Assembly (NCBI RefSeq): GCF_036711975.1
Contig: NC_091972.1
Span: 21,953,001-22,017,000, forward strand
From: Onthophagus taurus
Lineage: Eukaryota; Arthropoda; Insecta; Coleoptera; Scarabaeidae
Length of the DNA: 64,000 nucleotides
Direction of reading: 5' to 3'
The notes beneath the pieces were generated by a model. The model saw only the letters and a list, made by a program, of their open reading frames with translations. It had not been told where the DNA came from and did not search any database. Positions 35,851 through 47,400 of this stretch are shown here, in pieces. Each line of letters starts with the position of its first letter. The stretch's first letter is position 1. Made by a program: the position numbers and the translations under genes.

Positions 35851-36178
35851 ATGATAACCAGGCTAAGAGAAATAATAAGAAAAATAGTGCTACAAGGAGC
35901 TAAAGCCGTCAGAGTACATCAAGATCCAGAGATTGTAATGGACGAGATGATGGAAGAAGAGATGCCGAAGCAACTACTTAATAGGGGCAGCAAAAAAGGA
36001 GACCTAGGGGAATACAGAAAGCATGATGGGACGACGAGGCGGACAGAAATGCCAGGGATATGCTTAGATCCAGAAACTGGAGGAAGAGGCCATAGATAAA
36101 GAGACTTGGATGCAAAAATTGAGGAAAGCCAGGAACCAATAACGATCTTTGGAGACATTAAAGAAGAAGAATTTTAAA
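35851..36178 (+). other. Purine-rich open segment, unidentified
   Basis: A frame from 35851 to 36099 encodes a charged sequence (MDEMMEEEMPKQLLNRGSKK). After a stop it continues in frame to 36178 (ITIFGDIKEEEF). It could be a fragment of a LINE ORF1 or simply purine-rich DNA. I recognise no domain. Confidence 0.25.
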
Positions 36179-36920
36179 TCCACATCGCACAATTATTTTA
36201 AAGAACGAACTTTGTATTTATATTCGTCGTTGAGCGATATCTGCAGATAAACAGGTAACAAGTAACACTAGGGAAGTGCCATTCATATAATTATATGCCA
36301 TAACTTCGCATACAATTAGTGTATCGAAATATATTCGACTTTCCGATTTTGGAGATAAGTTCGATTATTTTACGAATTATTTTTACGATTGTTGCGAAAT
36401 CATGTCACTTCAAAGGTTTTTTGGGTCGCTGGTGACGAATCTGATGTCCGTTTTCGAGAATTCAAAATGGAGGACACAGAATGGCGGGCGCATTTTTTTT
36501 AATACTGTACACCCTTGTTAAAAATTAAAAAAAAATAAGAAATGAGGATAATTTTAAGGTGGATTTAAAAAAAAATATGTTATCAAAAACTACCCCTAAC
36601 AGTAATGAATCATGGAAACTCATCACTGCAAGTAGTGATGCATGTAACAATCAAACTTTTCTTATTGTAAGCGCTACCCAGGATGAACGACGTAGACGTG
36701 ATAAGGTTCTCATTAGTACAGTAATGTTGAGAGTTGTCGTTTGTTACTGCAAAGAAGTGCTGCATGCGCAATGATGTCAAACACCAAGCACATTTAATTA
36801 ATGTAATATCATTGCAGAGTTCCCACAAGTTATTGCAGTTTTTGAAACAGAAGTCTGCAGGGGTTTCGCATTTGTCGACTTTTTCTGCAATATACCTACA
36901 TTTCCACCAAGCGTATCGAA

Positions 36921-37912
36921 ATATGCTCACTTTCATATGAAATCCACCACCCACTAAAATTCAAACTATAATTTTGAAACTTCGGTAAAATAATGCTTTA
37001 TTATCAACTAAGAAACGATGACAGTTTCCGCCGAAAAACTCAACTGATATGTTTCCTGTACCATTGTTATCTCCAACTTTCAATATTTTCTTCCTAGCAA
37101 TTAATGAGTTTTGAAGAAGAATTTTGTCCATATCAATGACTTTGATAGGGGCCAAATTATCGGTGTAACAGAAGCGGGTCTCTCATTCCTAGAGATTGGG
37201 AGAAGGCTGAATCGGGACCACACTACAGTTGCTGGGATATGGTCTTTATTCCACTAACACTTCCCCATAAAGCAGCCACACTTTCATGGTGTCAAGAACG
37301 GCAAGGGTGGGTTCATCAATGCAATGACATCGTCCTCAGTGATGTGTGAAGGTTTTGTTTATGGGTGAATGATGGTCGCAGAAGGGTGCAGCGACGTCGA
37401 GGGGAAAGACGGAATTTGGAGTTCGTCCAAAGACGACACACAGCCTTAACACCTCTGGTTATGGTTTGGGGGGCGATATGTGCTTCACCCCTTACGTTCA
37501 TTCCAGGCACATTATGCAGACGTTGCAGAATGCCACTTTCCAACAGGATAATGCAAGACCCCATACTACTGTGGTTACAAAAAGGTTCCCGGAGCAGGTT
37601 GGATTGCATATTTTGCCCGGGCCTACACGGTCACCGGACTATACCACCTAGAGGTTGCATGGAACGAGATAGCCTAGGAGGACATCTACCACTTAATAAA
37701 GAGTATGTTTAGAAGAGTTAATGCATGCATAGTTGCGCGTGGGAATACAACTCACTGCTAGCTTTTTCTTGAAAAATGTTACTTTTTATTTTGTTTTTTT
37801 CAACTAAACTTTCATCGTTTCTTAGTTGATAATAAAGCATTATTTTACCGAAGTTTCAAAATTGTAGTCTAATTCTTAATGGGTGGTGTATTTCATGGGG
37901 AAGTGAGTGTAT
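36921..37912 (+). mobile_element. Tc1-like transposon nested in the palindrome
   Basis: The inverted ends share GAAATMCACCACCCA and AATTTTGAAACTTCGGTAAA (36972-36999 against 37833-37862). Length is about 990 bp, near the low end for Tc1. It holds a broken transposase gene. Confidence 0.7.
37150..37720 (+). pseudogene. Tc1 transposase relic
   Basis: In intact form this is a DD34E-type cut-and-paste transposase. GVTEAGLSFLEIGRRLNRDH at about 37162-37222 is the N-terminal paired-type helix-turn-helix. About 150 bases later NDGRRRVQRRRGER, then MVWGAI around 37461-37480, are core-domain motifs. FQQDNARPHTTVV near 37540 holds the second catalytic aspartate (QDNARPH). RSPDY near 37632 replaces the usual SPDLNP(I/L)E box, and the third acidic residue is not readable. 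Several frameshifts, and a deletion between the HTH and the core, make it dead. Confidence 0.75.
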
Positions 37913-38687
37913 ATTCTTAAATCTCGGAGAGGAAAACTGGTTGTGTATTAAAGACTGTATTTTGAGGATGTTATGGAACAACATCGCCGAGATACAGGAG
38001 GTTTCAAACACTCCCTGTATATCAAAAACGAAGAGGTCTATGAAAATTTGGTTTGCGCCAGTGTAAGTTTCACAAAAAAGTAGCTCAGGTTCGCGAAAGC
38101 CGCAACTTTCTATCTTTCATAATAACTGAGATACCCTGCAAACCCATCGAAATTTGGACATCCTGTACATCACAACTTGTAGTGATGAGTTTCCATGATT
38201 CGTTACTGTTAAGGGTAGTTTTTGATATGAACCGTTTTTCTAGAAATCCACCTTACAATTATCCTCATTTCTTACACTTTTTAAAATTTGTGTTGTTGTG
38301 AAAACAGACATCAGATTAAAAATAATTCGTAAAATAATCGAACTTGTCTCCAAAATTGGAAAGGTTGATTTCTACCCTAAAAACGGCGATCGGGCAGATA
38401 TGATGATATACGTGTCGAATATTTTTCCATACACTATTTGTATGCTAAGTTTCAAGAAAATCGCCGTACTAGGGAAGTGCAGCCTAGTGTTACTTGTAAG
38501 TAATCAATATTTTAGAAAATTGAAGGTGGCTAATGTCAAGTCAATAAGTAATCAATGTTTGAACGCTAATCTCGACAAGAACAGCATTTAGGATTTAGAA
38601 CATTAACTCTAACACCACACCAACTTTAATGGATGTCCGTAAATTTTTGCTATTCGTGGAAATATTACGTTTTGTTATAGGCATGTA

Positions 38688-39073
38688 AAAAACTATTTAG
38701 TGTGCTTTGTTAAAATATTGTAAAACAACAGTATGACATATAACAAGATAAGTAAAAAGACGAATGTAAAAAATACGTCACGCACGTTTATAAAAAGTTT
38801 AGTAGTAATAGAATCATTGATAAATTGTTAGAATTAATTTAAATTAAAAACAGTCAATGTCGTTTCTCTTATTTATAGAGAAACCCAGAAGTGTTTTTTT
38901 AATAAATTGATCACTTTATAATAATAAAAATTCTCATTCTAAAACGACATTCAATGTTTTTAATTTAAGTTAATTCTAACAATGTAACAATAATTCTATT
39001 ACAATTAAACTTTTTATAAACGTGCGTGACATGTGTTTTTATATTCGTTTTAACAAAGCACACTAAATAGTTT
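38688..39073. mobile_element. Foldback MITE, about 385 bp
   Basis: AACTATTTAGTGTGCTTTGTT at the left (38691) is exactly mirrored at 39053-39073. Further mirrored segments are ACGCACGTTTATAAAAAGTTT near 38780 and GTTAGAATTAATTTAAATTA near 38828. No coding content. Confidence 0.75.
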
Positions 39074-39656
39074 CTTTGTCGGTATTAAACAAAATTAATT
39101 TTCATCTCTCTTCCACACTCTTCGTATTGGGTTTTCAAGTTCTTAAGATGATGTTTAGAAACTTTGGGTTTGAGATAACTTCATAGAAAAACGTTGCAAC
39201 GTCCATCTAGTCCGCAGTCCATAATAACCCAGCGAACATTTCCCTCAAAACCACATAAAATCTGTATGTTAAAACAATACATTCTCCAAATAGATTCCAA
39301 ATTGAAGATTTGGAGCAAAAAACATCTGGGTCATGTTGCGATATCCTTCTTCAAAGAAGGTCAAATGATTTCTGTTCGTAATACTAAACATTAAAACTAG
39401 TTCTGCATTTTGACACAACCATAAACAACGTCATGCAACATTATGTGATAAGATTCATTCCTTGATTGCGAAAGATATAAAAATTGTACATACGAAGCTT
39501 AGTAAACCTATAGGGACAAAAGAAAGGCTTGCTGTATGTTTAAGGTAAGAATTTATTCGTTTAATACAAGATTATAAGTAACATTGTAAGTAAAGATAGA
39601 AAAAAGATTACTTAATTGAAGAGTCGAGTAGATGAATTTTTTATCCATTCGAATCT

Positions 39657-41473
39657 TCAATTATCATCAGAAAAGTCTGTATTGATATAACTGTCGTAAT
39701 ATGCTGAAATATTATTTATCGTTGTGAGAGTTGATGTGGGTGGGAATACCGGCATAGATGTGGATGGTTGAACAGATAACTGGAGTTGTTGCTGAGGCTG
39801 CCAAACAATGTGGTGAGCCCCATTAATTGGAGTTGGTCCAACAGATTGAGCTTGTGACTCAAGTTTCCGCAATTCCGCATGTAACACAGCAGTATGCAAA
39901 TCTAACTTGATTTTAGTTTGGTCGAGTTTTGGCAGTTGTTTAACTGCTTTGCTTAGAATAAGTCCGTTCCATCCATACTCTGCCCGACTAGTTGACATTT
40001 TGACCGTTCTTTTTGTATTCTCAAGTCATGAAAGGACTTCATTAAATCATATAGATCTTAAAGGTTTGTTCTATTTCGCATAGGCCTTTGGAAATAACCT
40101 TGGGAGGAACTACCAGAACATGGTGTTGTTGGGCGGCTTTCTGTTTCAGAATTTTCAGATTGCATAGTTTGTGAGTGATGCTCTGGTGACTCTGGACGTG
40201 ATATAATATTTGTAACCGTTGGCCTAGATTCCATACATGGTCGTAAAAAGCTCATTTGTTCTTCATATTTCCATGGCGTAACACATGTAACAGCTTGCCC
40301 ACTTTTTTTATTTTTACGGCGTTTCAATGCGTTGATGTAGGAATGTCGTAATCCAGTCTTCTTTGCATGTTTCCGCTGAAATAAACATAAATTATATGTG
40401 TTTTTATATTACAGATATTTGGCAACTGGCAACTCTTTTCGATTTTTCAATTACCGCATGGGGTTTGCTACAGTAAAGATCATAGCAGAAGAAGTATGTG
40501 ATGCAATTTGGAAGAATTTGTCTCCGATTGTAATGCCTCAACCTACAGAATAAATATGGAGATAGATTGCAAAAGAATTCGAAAATATATGGCATTTTCC
40601 GAATTGTATTGGAGCATTGGAGCGACATTGGACGGTAACATGTATCTGTAATATGTCCAATAAATGCAGGCTCGTCATTTTATAATTACAAAAGCGAGCA
40701 TTCTATTGTACTGCTTGCACTTGTTGATGCTCTTTACAGATTTATTATGATAGATGTAAGAGCGTATGGTAGAAATAGTGATGGTGGTATATACCAAATA
40801 TCTTTAATGGAAGAAATGTTTGAGAGAACAAACCATTAAACCAAAATACAGGGCCTTTACCCTACACTATTGTGGCAGACGCGGCGTTCCCATTGAAAAT
40901 TTATTTATTAAAACCGTACGGTAAAGGTACATTAGTTAATAATGATCCAAATAAAATATTTAATTATCGTTTATCATGCGCTCGCCGCGCTGTAGAATAT
41001 GCATTTGGAATATTACGAGCTAAACTTAGGGTGTTTCAAGGACCATTGCTTGTACAACCAAACATGGCAGAAAAGATCGTACTTGCTACTTGCTGCCTTT
41101 ACAATCTTTTGACCAAAAATGCCCAGCAAGTAAAAGCAATTTTGATTGATGAAATCGCGGCTTACCAATAGTATCGGCTTAGTAGACATTGGACCGTTAA
41201 ATAGAAATTCATCTCAAGAAGTTATTCAAGTTCGTGAGGCATATAAAAGATATTTCATAAGTCCAGAGGGACAAGTTCTATGGCAAATGCAATCTATTAG
41301 AAAAGGTAGTACCAAATATAATTAAATACAGCAGTAAATTACTTACCAGGTTGTTTTATTTTCTCTCCTATCTCCTCCCAAACAACCGCTCTAATAGACT
41401 GATTCCTATATTCTTTACATTTCGTATCGTAGATTACTTTATAGTCTCGTACAATTTCGATGAGGTCGTTCAT
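39657..41473 (-). CDS. MADF-domain accessory protein of a PIF/Harbinger transposon
   Basis: Such proteins bind DNA and help the transposase. Exon 1 (41473-41347, ATG at 41473) encodes MNDLIEIVRDYKVIYDTKCK then AVVWEEIGEKIKQP, the first MADF helices, and ends at a strong donor CTG|GTAAGT. A downstream exon starts after TTTATTTCAG at 40382 with RKHAKKTGLRHSYINALKRR, KKSGQAVTCVTPWKYEEQMS and FLRP, the last MADF helix. It stays open to 40058. A separate minus frame, 39998-39657, contains LPKLDQTKIKLDLHTAVLHA and a Q-rich tail. The WK.LRD segment and correct phase between the two exons are missing, so a short middle exon is either unseen or lost. The gene body spans the opposite-strand nuclease. 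Confidence 0.6.
40404..41325 (+). pseudogene. PIF/Harbinger nuclease (DDE transposase), recently broken
   Basis: The exon follows an acceptor (TTTTATATTACAG) at about 40403. Motifs in order: RYLATGNSFRFFNYRMGFAT; AIWKNLSPIVMPQPTE; FPNCIGAL (first catalytic region, where an LDG box is expected but a short disruption gives LER); YNYKSEHSIVLLALVDALYR with the second aspartate; RNSDGGIYQISLMEE; then PYTIVADAAFPLKIYLLKPY, NYRLSCARRAVEYAFGILRA with the third acidic residue (E of VEYAFG), and a C-terminal stretch from GPLNRNSSQE to KYN-stop at 41325. One in-frame stop at about 40551 and three frame changes break it, but the sequence is otherwise well kept. The N-terminal exon is not found. Confidence 0.85.
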
Positions 41474-41839
41474 ACGCAATTGAACGCCTCTGTTACGTCA
41501 ACGAAAACTATACAGAAGAATTTTCTTTTCTTGGAATCCTTTGTATTGATTTCACAACTCTGAAGGCAAGAAGTGTGGAACGTTGTAACTAATTCTTGTG
41601 AATTGAAACATAGAGTTGTCCAAGATTTCTGGCCTAGATAACATTTTCATTTCAGATAGCTGGTACTCTTATCGGCTCTTTAATTAGATATTTGATTCTT
41701 CTTCTAAGTTGTGTGCAATTATTTGTATACTTTTTCTTTTGTGGTGTTCTCCGTTTTCTTCATTACTTGATGTTTTTGCTGATATTTTTGAGCCCATTTA
41801 GATTGCGTGCAAGTATTTCAAGTGTACGTAGGGTGCGTC

Positions 41840-42080
41840 AATCGAGGTTCAAACAATACAAAAGGTTTGCGACAAGGATGTTGCCTGTCACTACTATTAT
41901 TTATTATATACATGTATATCGACGTTGTCTTAAAGAGGTGGAAACGTACTTTCTAAAAGCATGGAGATCCCCGTTAATGACAACAGAGTACAAAAAGTGG
42001 TGATTGCAAGTAAGTTTCGAAAAGACGGAATATATGGTTGTAATCTTTGAAGTTACATTCAGAAACTGTTATACAAAGAA
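41840..42080 (+). pseudogene. LINE reverse-transcriptase scrap (motif B)
   Basis: KGLRQGCCLSLLLFIIYM at about 41858-41912 is RT motif B (GLRQGC.LSPLLF). It is followed by broken text around FRKDGIYG. The catalytic box is not readable. Confidence 0.65.
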
Positions 42081-43879
42081 TAGAGAAAAGGGGCTTAAAA
42101 TGGTTTGGGCACCTATTCACAATCCTACTTTGTAATTATTGATTCATATTGTAATGTTAAATTATTTGCTCTTCATCTAGTAGTTAACCACTAAAGGTCG
42201 CGTGAAATTCATTCTTGCAACTAAAACAAAAATTTGATTAGAATGCAAACCAGGTTTCTACGTAAAGCCTTATGATATTTTTTGTAATTAGGTTTGCATA
42301 TATGGAGATTTTCTTGGTAATAAGTATTAAGTATTAAACCGTCTTGTTTAGAAATCTTGTTTAAAATGTCAGTTACATCTAGAAGTTGCAACATAAACAC
42401 TCTAAAAAGAATAAATATAAATAAAGCTTTATCGTTCAGATTAATCTTTAGCATCATTAACTCTATAAAATGAGATTATTAAACGATATACCAAGCTATT
42501 TATAAAGTAATGTAACGACGCAATAATTGTACATCGACATTCATTTGAATAATGAGATATGCGAATCTAAACGGTCTCGTTAACAGCAAACTGCAATCGT
42601 AATAGTTAGCAATGCTATCTCTATACAGAAGCGGAAGTTTAATGAAAAGCTTTTATGCTCGACATTGATAAAATCTAAAAAGAGGAATTGAAATGTTATC
42701 GTTTGTGAATAACAAATAAAATACTTTTCATTTGAATAATAGAAAAGACGTAAATCGACTAAATAGAGTAAGTCATTGCTCCTTCGCTTTTGTATGAATT
42801 CATTCAAGTTGGGGATCCAAGTTTCAGCTTTGCCGCATCCCGCGATCACAATTTCAATTTCTGTTCACGTACAATGGAGTTCGCAACTTTTATTTCTATA
42901 TCTACCCTAGTTGAAAACGTCTTCGATTAGACGAGCTTCTCCAGCTAACTAGGAGTTGAGGAAAATATCGCAAACAAGTTAAAAAACTAATTTCACGGTT
43001 ACCGCGCTTGCAATTTTTCACGTTTACCGTCATCTGTTCATTCAACTTCTCCACCTTTAGGGTAAACTACGTTCCGTACGTAATTAGATGGAAGATGGAA
43101 GTAAAAGCACCACAGAAACACTTTATTGTTGTTTCGTATACTTTAATTATGTATGCTTTTTTAGCAAGATTAAAAAAGTAAAATCGAAATTTATTATTTA
43201 TAGGTTCTACTATTAACATAATAGGGAACTAAATCAACAAAGCAACCAGTTGAAAGCCACAAAACACGTGAGACAGGCCGCAACGATCTCACGGGTCATG
43301 TCCTATAGTTTCAGTGGTCCTAAACGTGGCCTAAAGATAAACGTCGTAAACTTTGATTTACTAAACAGTGTAAACACATTTGGGTGACTCCAATGTATAA
43401 AAGGTGCAGTTAACGTCTCCCTTCAAATTGTTTATCTTTAAGAACTAAAACGTCCCGCGGTGGTTATTTTTTATATACCCCCTTTTTTTGTTTTTATGAA
43501 GTAAATAAAATCGATTATTTATAAAGTTTTAAGTTTAAGTTTTAGTTGTTATCATAGGATCAATATATTATTGATCATAAACATCCTATGTTTATTTTTA
43601 TATGTTTTTATTGATATATTTAAACCAAGTTTATAAAGTAAAACTTGATTTAAACATAAAATCAACGTTTTTAGGACTTAAAACACATAGTAAAATTTAA
43701 TGCAGAGGTTATACGTTGAGCTGGTCAATCAGATCGCCCCATTGAACCTCGCCCGATTTCCTTTTGCGAAATTACCTAAAAATGAATGCTTACACAACAA
43801 ATACAACAGTTCATACAAATTTATCATGTTTAGATCGCTTCTAGTGCTATAAGTTTTATCCGAAACTTTTTTTGATTGG
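42081..43879. other. Non-coding spacer with a hairpin at 43553-43590
   Basis: No gene recognised. CATAGGAT at 43553-43560 and ATCCTATG at 43583-43590 enclose the palindrome GATCAATATATTATTGATC. AT-rich cruciform-capable sequence of unknown meaning. Confidence 0.4.
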
Positions 43880-44072
43880 AAGCTTAATTTCTAACCCTAA
43901 CCCTATGCGGGTCCTGGCCTCCTGCAGTTGTCCATTGCTCCATTCATCCTTATTCCGTTCTTTTGTTCTCCAGCTTCTAACTCCAACCTTCAGCATGTCT
44001 TCTGTTATCTTGTTCGCCCACTTGAGTTTAGCCTTTCCTTATTTCAGCCTTCTGCATTGGACAGTACAGTGG
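43880..44072 (-). pseudogene. LINE ORF2 C-terminal scrap
   Basis: Minus strand: KLKWANKITEDMLKVGVRSW followed by RTKERNKDEWSN and ARTRIGL. This matches the conserved end of RTE-like ORF2 proteins (R.K.RW...I..D....G...W...A.nR..Wr......). Confidence 0.65.
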
Positions 44073-44204
44073 TTATGTGTTTGGTCGTTCGTATTTGATG
44101 CACAGGAATTGGTTTAAGCTGAAGGAGGCATAAGGGGAAAGGAGATGCATGGGGAGTCAGTGGACTTCACTATCCACCTGATGCGAGGTAAGTAATGAAG
44201 AGGA

Positions 44205-44450
44205 AGGACTGCAGGGAGAAGTGGTAGTGTGCACGGATGGATTGAAAGGAAGAGAAAAAGTCTTCGCTGGAATGCTGGCAATCGCGGATAAGAGTGTGGT
44301 AAGAGAGTAATCCAGACAGAGGACATAGCTACGAAGACACAAGTAGAGCTGCAAGCTATGAGGTTTGGAATGGAATGAGTTGGGTGGAAAGGGAAGGGAT
44401 GATACCTATATATTGTTGAATGATAATACAATGCGGGTGAGTGGTTAAGT
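44205..44450 (+). pseudogene. RNase H-like scrap
   Basis: VVVCTDGLKGREKVFAGMLA gives a DG box like the first RNase H strand. KTQVELQAM (about 44335, shifted frame) has the glutamate helix and LLNDNTMRVSG (about 44410) the next aspartate. Stops separate the parts. The minus frames 44114-44431 are shadows. The parent is probably a LINE; assignment is tentative. Confidence 0.4.
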
Positions 44451-44619
44451 AGAAGTTAGGAAGGTATATAAAAAGAAATGTGTGTGTAGGAAGGAGGTGG
44501 TTAACAAAATAAGAGAAACGTATAGGAGGTGATGGATGGAATCGGACAAAGGAAAGGGAGAATATATGGAGTTATAAAGGAACATTGAATGAGTACTGTG
44601 GCCACGTCTGGAAAGAATA

Positions 44620-44910
44620 TGCAACTTCTGTAGCGTGATAGCTTTAATGCTTCGTGTATGTCGTTCTTACGAATGCTACCAGTAACTCTTGGGATGTTGA
44701 GGGCGTCATGTAGTTTGACTCGTATGATGCTATCTTAAGCAAACTTGAAGTCGACGAAGATATGGAATGTGTCTATGTTGTGCTTTAGCTGTTTTCCATG
44801 ATCTGATGTAGAACAATTATTTGGTCCGTCGTTGATCTACCGAGCAACAATCCACTTTGGTAGTCTCCTAGAAGATCACGACACAAGTTTCCCATCTTTA
44901 TCCCTGCACA
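44620..44910 (-). pseudogene. RTE-like reverse-transcriptase scrap
   Basis: Minus strand: LLGDYQSGLLLGRSTTDQII followed by VLHQIMEN matches the DYQ.GFR.GRST.DQIF.LRQI motif before RT motif A. IFVDFKFA in the next frame is motif A itself (VDFK.AFD) with the AFD part damaged. Confidence 0.65.
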
Positions 44911-46599
44911 ACGTTGTTCTGGGCACAAATGGTTAGAAGATTACCGATATCAGAAGTAAAGGCAATATCAAAAAGCCTATACGTCGCAACCTTATGCAAT
45001 CGGACGCATATAACCCCCTTGTTATTACCTTCTTAGGATCCATCCTGGTTAGTAGCTTTGCCACTATGGCCCAAAGCTCCGCACAGTAACCTTAAATATT
45101 CTTACACATTTAACATAACATAGAATTTCGAATTTCTCAACGAGACAAAGCTAAGGACCAGGAATATCATAAGAGGCACATAATAGCCGGTGAGTGTGGT
45201 AAGTAATTAAAGAGAATACTTTTATTTCTCTTTTCCACTTCTCCTATTTTTCTATTTCTCTCTATTGCAAACAATTCATCGACAAATCTATTTAATGCCT
45301 CATAAATACTCTGACTGTACAGAACTCTGTTTAGCTATATCTGTTCCGAATTTGCTATCCGTCACTTCGTTACAGAAGTATACTTCCGTGGTGACCTGCA
45401 GTATAGCTGCCAACATCTCCATCGTTGTTGTTGAAGGTGTTTTCCAAATGGCAAGGTGGCTAACAATATTGTTCGCGGGATCGTTCAAAATACTCTACGG
45501 AAACAGACGTTGGTAAGTCCTTCCCCCCATACAAAACTATAGCTAAAAATAAACCTCTATAGATGGTAATTACTGCTTTTCAAATTGAGACCCCATTACG
45601 AATGTATCAACGCAACTGTTTCAAAAATCCCAAACACATTGTTCTTAATGAAATCAAGGTATGACATTAAATAAATTACCACTGCAACAGAGCATCATGG
45701 CAAAAAGTGAAACGCAAGGCATTTTGACTAAAGATCGTCAAAAGTCGTGCCCACAAACGGTTTCATACTTATTTTTCTACGACGTCTTAGGCACAGTTTA
45801 TGTATACAAATCCCTTATCAAATCAGTCACTGATTTATGAACATGAGGAGACATCAGATACTTGATCATTACACACAGATCGTCAATATTCAAAACGTCT
45901 CTTTTCGTCACATTTCTAAATTTTTTAAGCTACCATCTCTAGCAGTGTCTCAAAATGTTTGGAGTCATTTGCAAATACAATCTGTGCTCTTGTATATTTT
46001 CTAATGCAAGTTACCTTGAGAAAACCGAAGAAGCCTATTTTTTTTGTTATCCAGTCTTTGCACAAATGCTTTTCGTACAGCTTTTCTTAAGGTTAAGCGA
46101 TAATAGCTCGGGTTCATTTTCGACATTTCAAGTCTTTCACTAAAACAGTTTGCAAGCAACTTGTGTTTCAGCAACTTGCAAGTTATTACCTGTAATTAAT
46201 TAAAACTTACGAGAAGTTTTGCAAAACATTTACTTTTTGCAGTTAACTTCCACGTTAAAAAATTTTTTGTTATTGACTCAAGTTTCAGTTGAGGCAGACA
46301 ATTAAAATCAACTTCGAAGTCAACAACCACAACTATCTTTCTTATATCTTTCTATTATCGTTTTGAATTTCTTTGTGTTTAAAAGACGAAGATATGAAGG
46401 TGGATTTGCTTTGTCAGAAACATCATATTTGAGAATTTATTAAATATAATCTTTTGTAAATAACCAAATGGAATGATTTTTGGATTGTAAGGATTCTTTG
46501 CGATAACTAGTATCATCTTAATTTTTGAAAAGATTCAACGAGATCAGCACCAGATTACAGCGCATCGCTCTTCTTACCGTAATAACACGGCGCATTCTA
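44911..46599. other. Non-coding upstream DNA, nothing recognised
   Basis: Short frames such as 45265-45516 and 45955-46143 match nothing I know. This interval would be the proximal upstream region of the gene starting near 46.6 kb. Confidence 0.4.
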
Positions 46600-47279
46600 G
46601 TAGAAGAGCTGGCTACGCTGGCGCTAGCAGGTCGCGAAGGTAGCCAGGCTCTAGGTCCGTGATAGGAAGGATCTCAGTGTCGTCATGGACGCCAACGCGT
46701 GCGTATCGACGTGTTCGCGTCAGTCCGCACTCGCGCCTCTTGTGACCTGTTCGCAAAGAAGTGTACGGTTCTTCAGTGAAAAGATCAATTAAACGAAATT
46801 TGTTGTTTTACGAGGAATTTATACGAAAAGAAGGACGAACGTCATCGCTAATTGGACGTTGTTAACCATCGGAGCTAACACTTAGGAGTCTCAAGACTAA
46901 TGTTATAAAACATGTACTTAAAGAAATCCTAAAATAAAGTTTCAGTGATATTTAGTGACACATTAATAAATAACATTAAATCAATAATCTGTACATAATA
47001 ATTCATATTAGTGGCTGGCTCAAGTTATGATCTCAAGTTATTAAGATATTTAAAAGAAATAGTTAAAAATATATCCCCTCAGTGTTACAAATCTATTATT
47101 AGTGCTACTTATTAATAATATCATTGAATTTGTGTGTTGATTAGTAACGAAAATAACAGAACATGTTTATTATTAAATTTAAAATGTTTTATTAAATAGT
47201 GATATTGTTGATGTTGTGGTTAGATGAGTGACATAATGGAAAAAGTATGTTATAAAAAGTGTTTTCGGTGTGTTTCGCA
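46600..47279 (+). promoter_or_regulatory. Putative promoter and 5' UTR of the signal-peptide gene
   Basis: 46560-46790 is an abrupt GC- and CpG-rich island in AT-rich DNA (for example GACGCCAACGCGTGCGTATC at 46688), unlike any other place in the window. TCAGT initiator-like strings occur at 46673, 46720 and 46773, and I could not fit a convincing downstream promoter element to any of them. 46800-47279 is AT-rich, with several ATGs. It is followed directly by the coding start at 47280. The exact start site and any 5' UTR intron cannot be told from sequence. Confidence 0.5.
46685..46792 (+). other. Upstream ORF of 35 codons
   Basis: ATG at 46685 opens 35 codons to TAA at 46790-46792, beginning MDANACVSTCSRQSALAPLV. 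It lies inside the CpG-rich block. It counts as a uORF only if transcription starts upstream of it. No domain is recognised. Confidence 0.35.
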
Positions 47280-47283
47280 ATGA
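47224..47283 (+). other. Short uORF overlapping the main start by ATGA
   Basis: ATG at 47224 opens 19 codons (MSDIMEKVCYKKCFRCVSQ) ending TGA at 47281-47283. The stop overlaps the main ATG at 47280-47282 in the string ATGA. An in-frame TAG precedes it at 47221-47223. This layout permits termination-reinitiation control of the downstream frame. Confidence 0.5.
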
Positions 47284-47400
47284 GGGCCATACGAAACTAT
47301 TGGCTGGAAACAGCCACTATCTTGCTGGTTATCATTAAATTTACGGCTGCTTACAACGGTATCGAGGAGTCTTCAGGAGCTAATGAACTGGATAGACCAA
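47280..47400 (+). CDS. First coding exon of a secreted or membrane protein
   Basis: ATG 47280 is the first in its frame: the preceding in-frame stop is TAA at 47253. The 40 complete codons encode a short basic start MRAIRNYWLE, a hydrophobic core TATILLVIIKFTAA, then a polar stretch YNGIEESSGANELDRP. This is a classical secretory signal peptide with likely cleavage around residues 24-26. The exon ends one base into codon 41 at a consensus donor CAA|GTGAGT (47401). No second exon is recognised in the remaining 16.6 kb, so intron 1 is very long. That is usual for insect cell-surface and neuronal adhesion genes. An Ig-superfamily protein of the DIP/Lachesin type is one possibility, from general layout only. 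I cannot identify the gene. Confidence 0.65.

Larger units (their letters stand above)
36259..38496. mobile_element. Palindromic element with CAAGTAACACTAGG ends
   Basis: CAAGTAACACTAGG at 36259-36272 is exactly mirrored by CCTAGTGTTACTTG at 38483-38496. The arms continue inward with AAAATAATTCGTAAAATAATC and CATGGAAACTCATCACT and their mirrors. A Tc1 element interrupts the middle. Pieces of a second copy lie at 54415-54771. Confidence 0.75.

Noticed and set aside
43894..43906. CTAACCCTAACCC string as a telomere-like repeat
   Set aside because: Only two units, insect telomeres normally use TTAGG, and it sits at the end of a LINE C-terminal coding scrap.
44114..44431. 105-residue minus frame
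   Set aside because: It is the shadow of a plus-strand RNase H-like scrap.
46673..46780. Core promoter with a downstream promoter element
   Set aside because: TCAGT initiator-like strings are present, but no good downstream element occurs at the required spacing from any of them.
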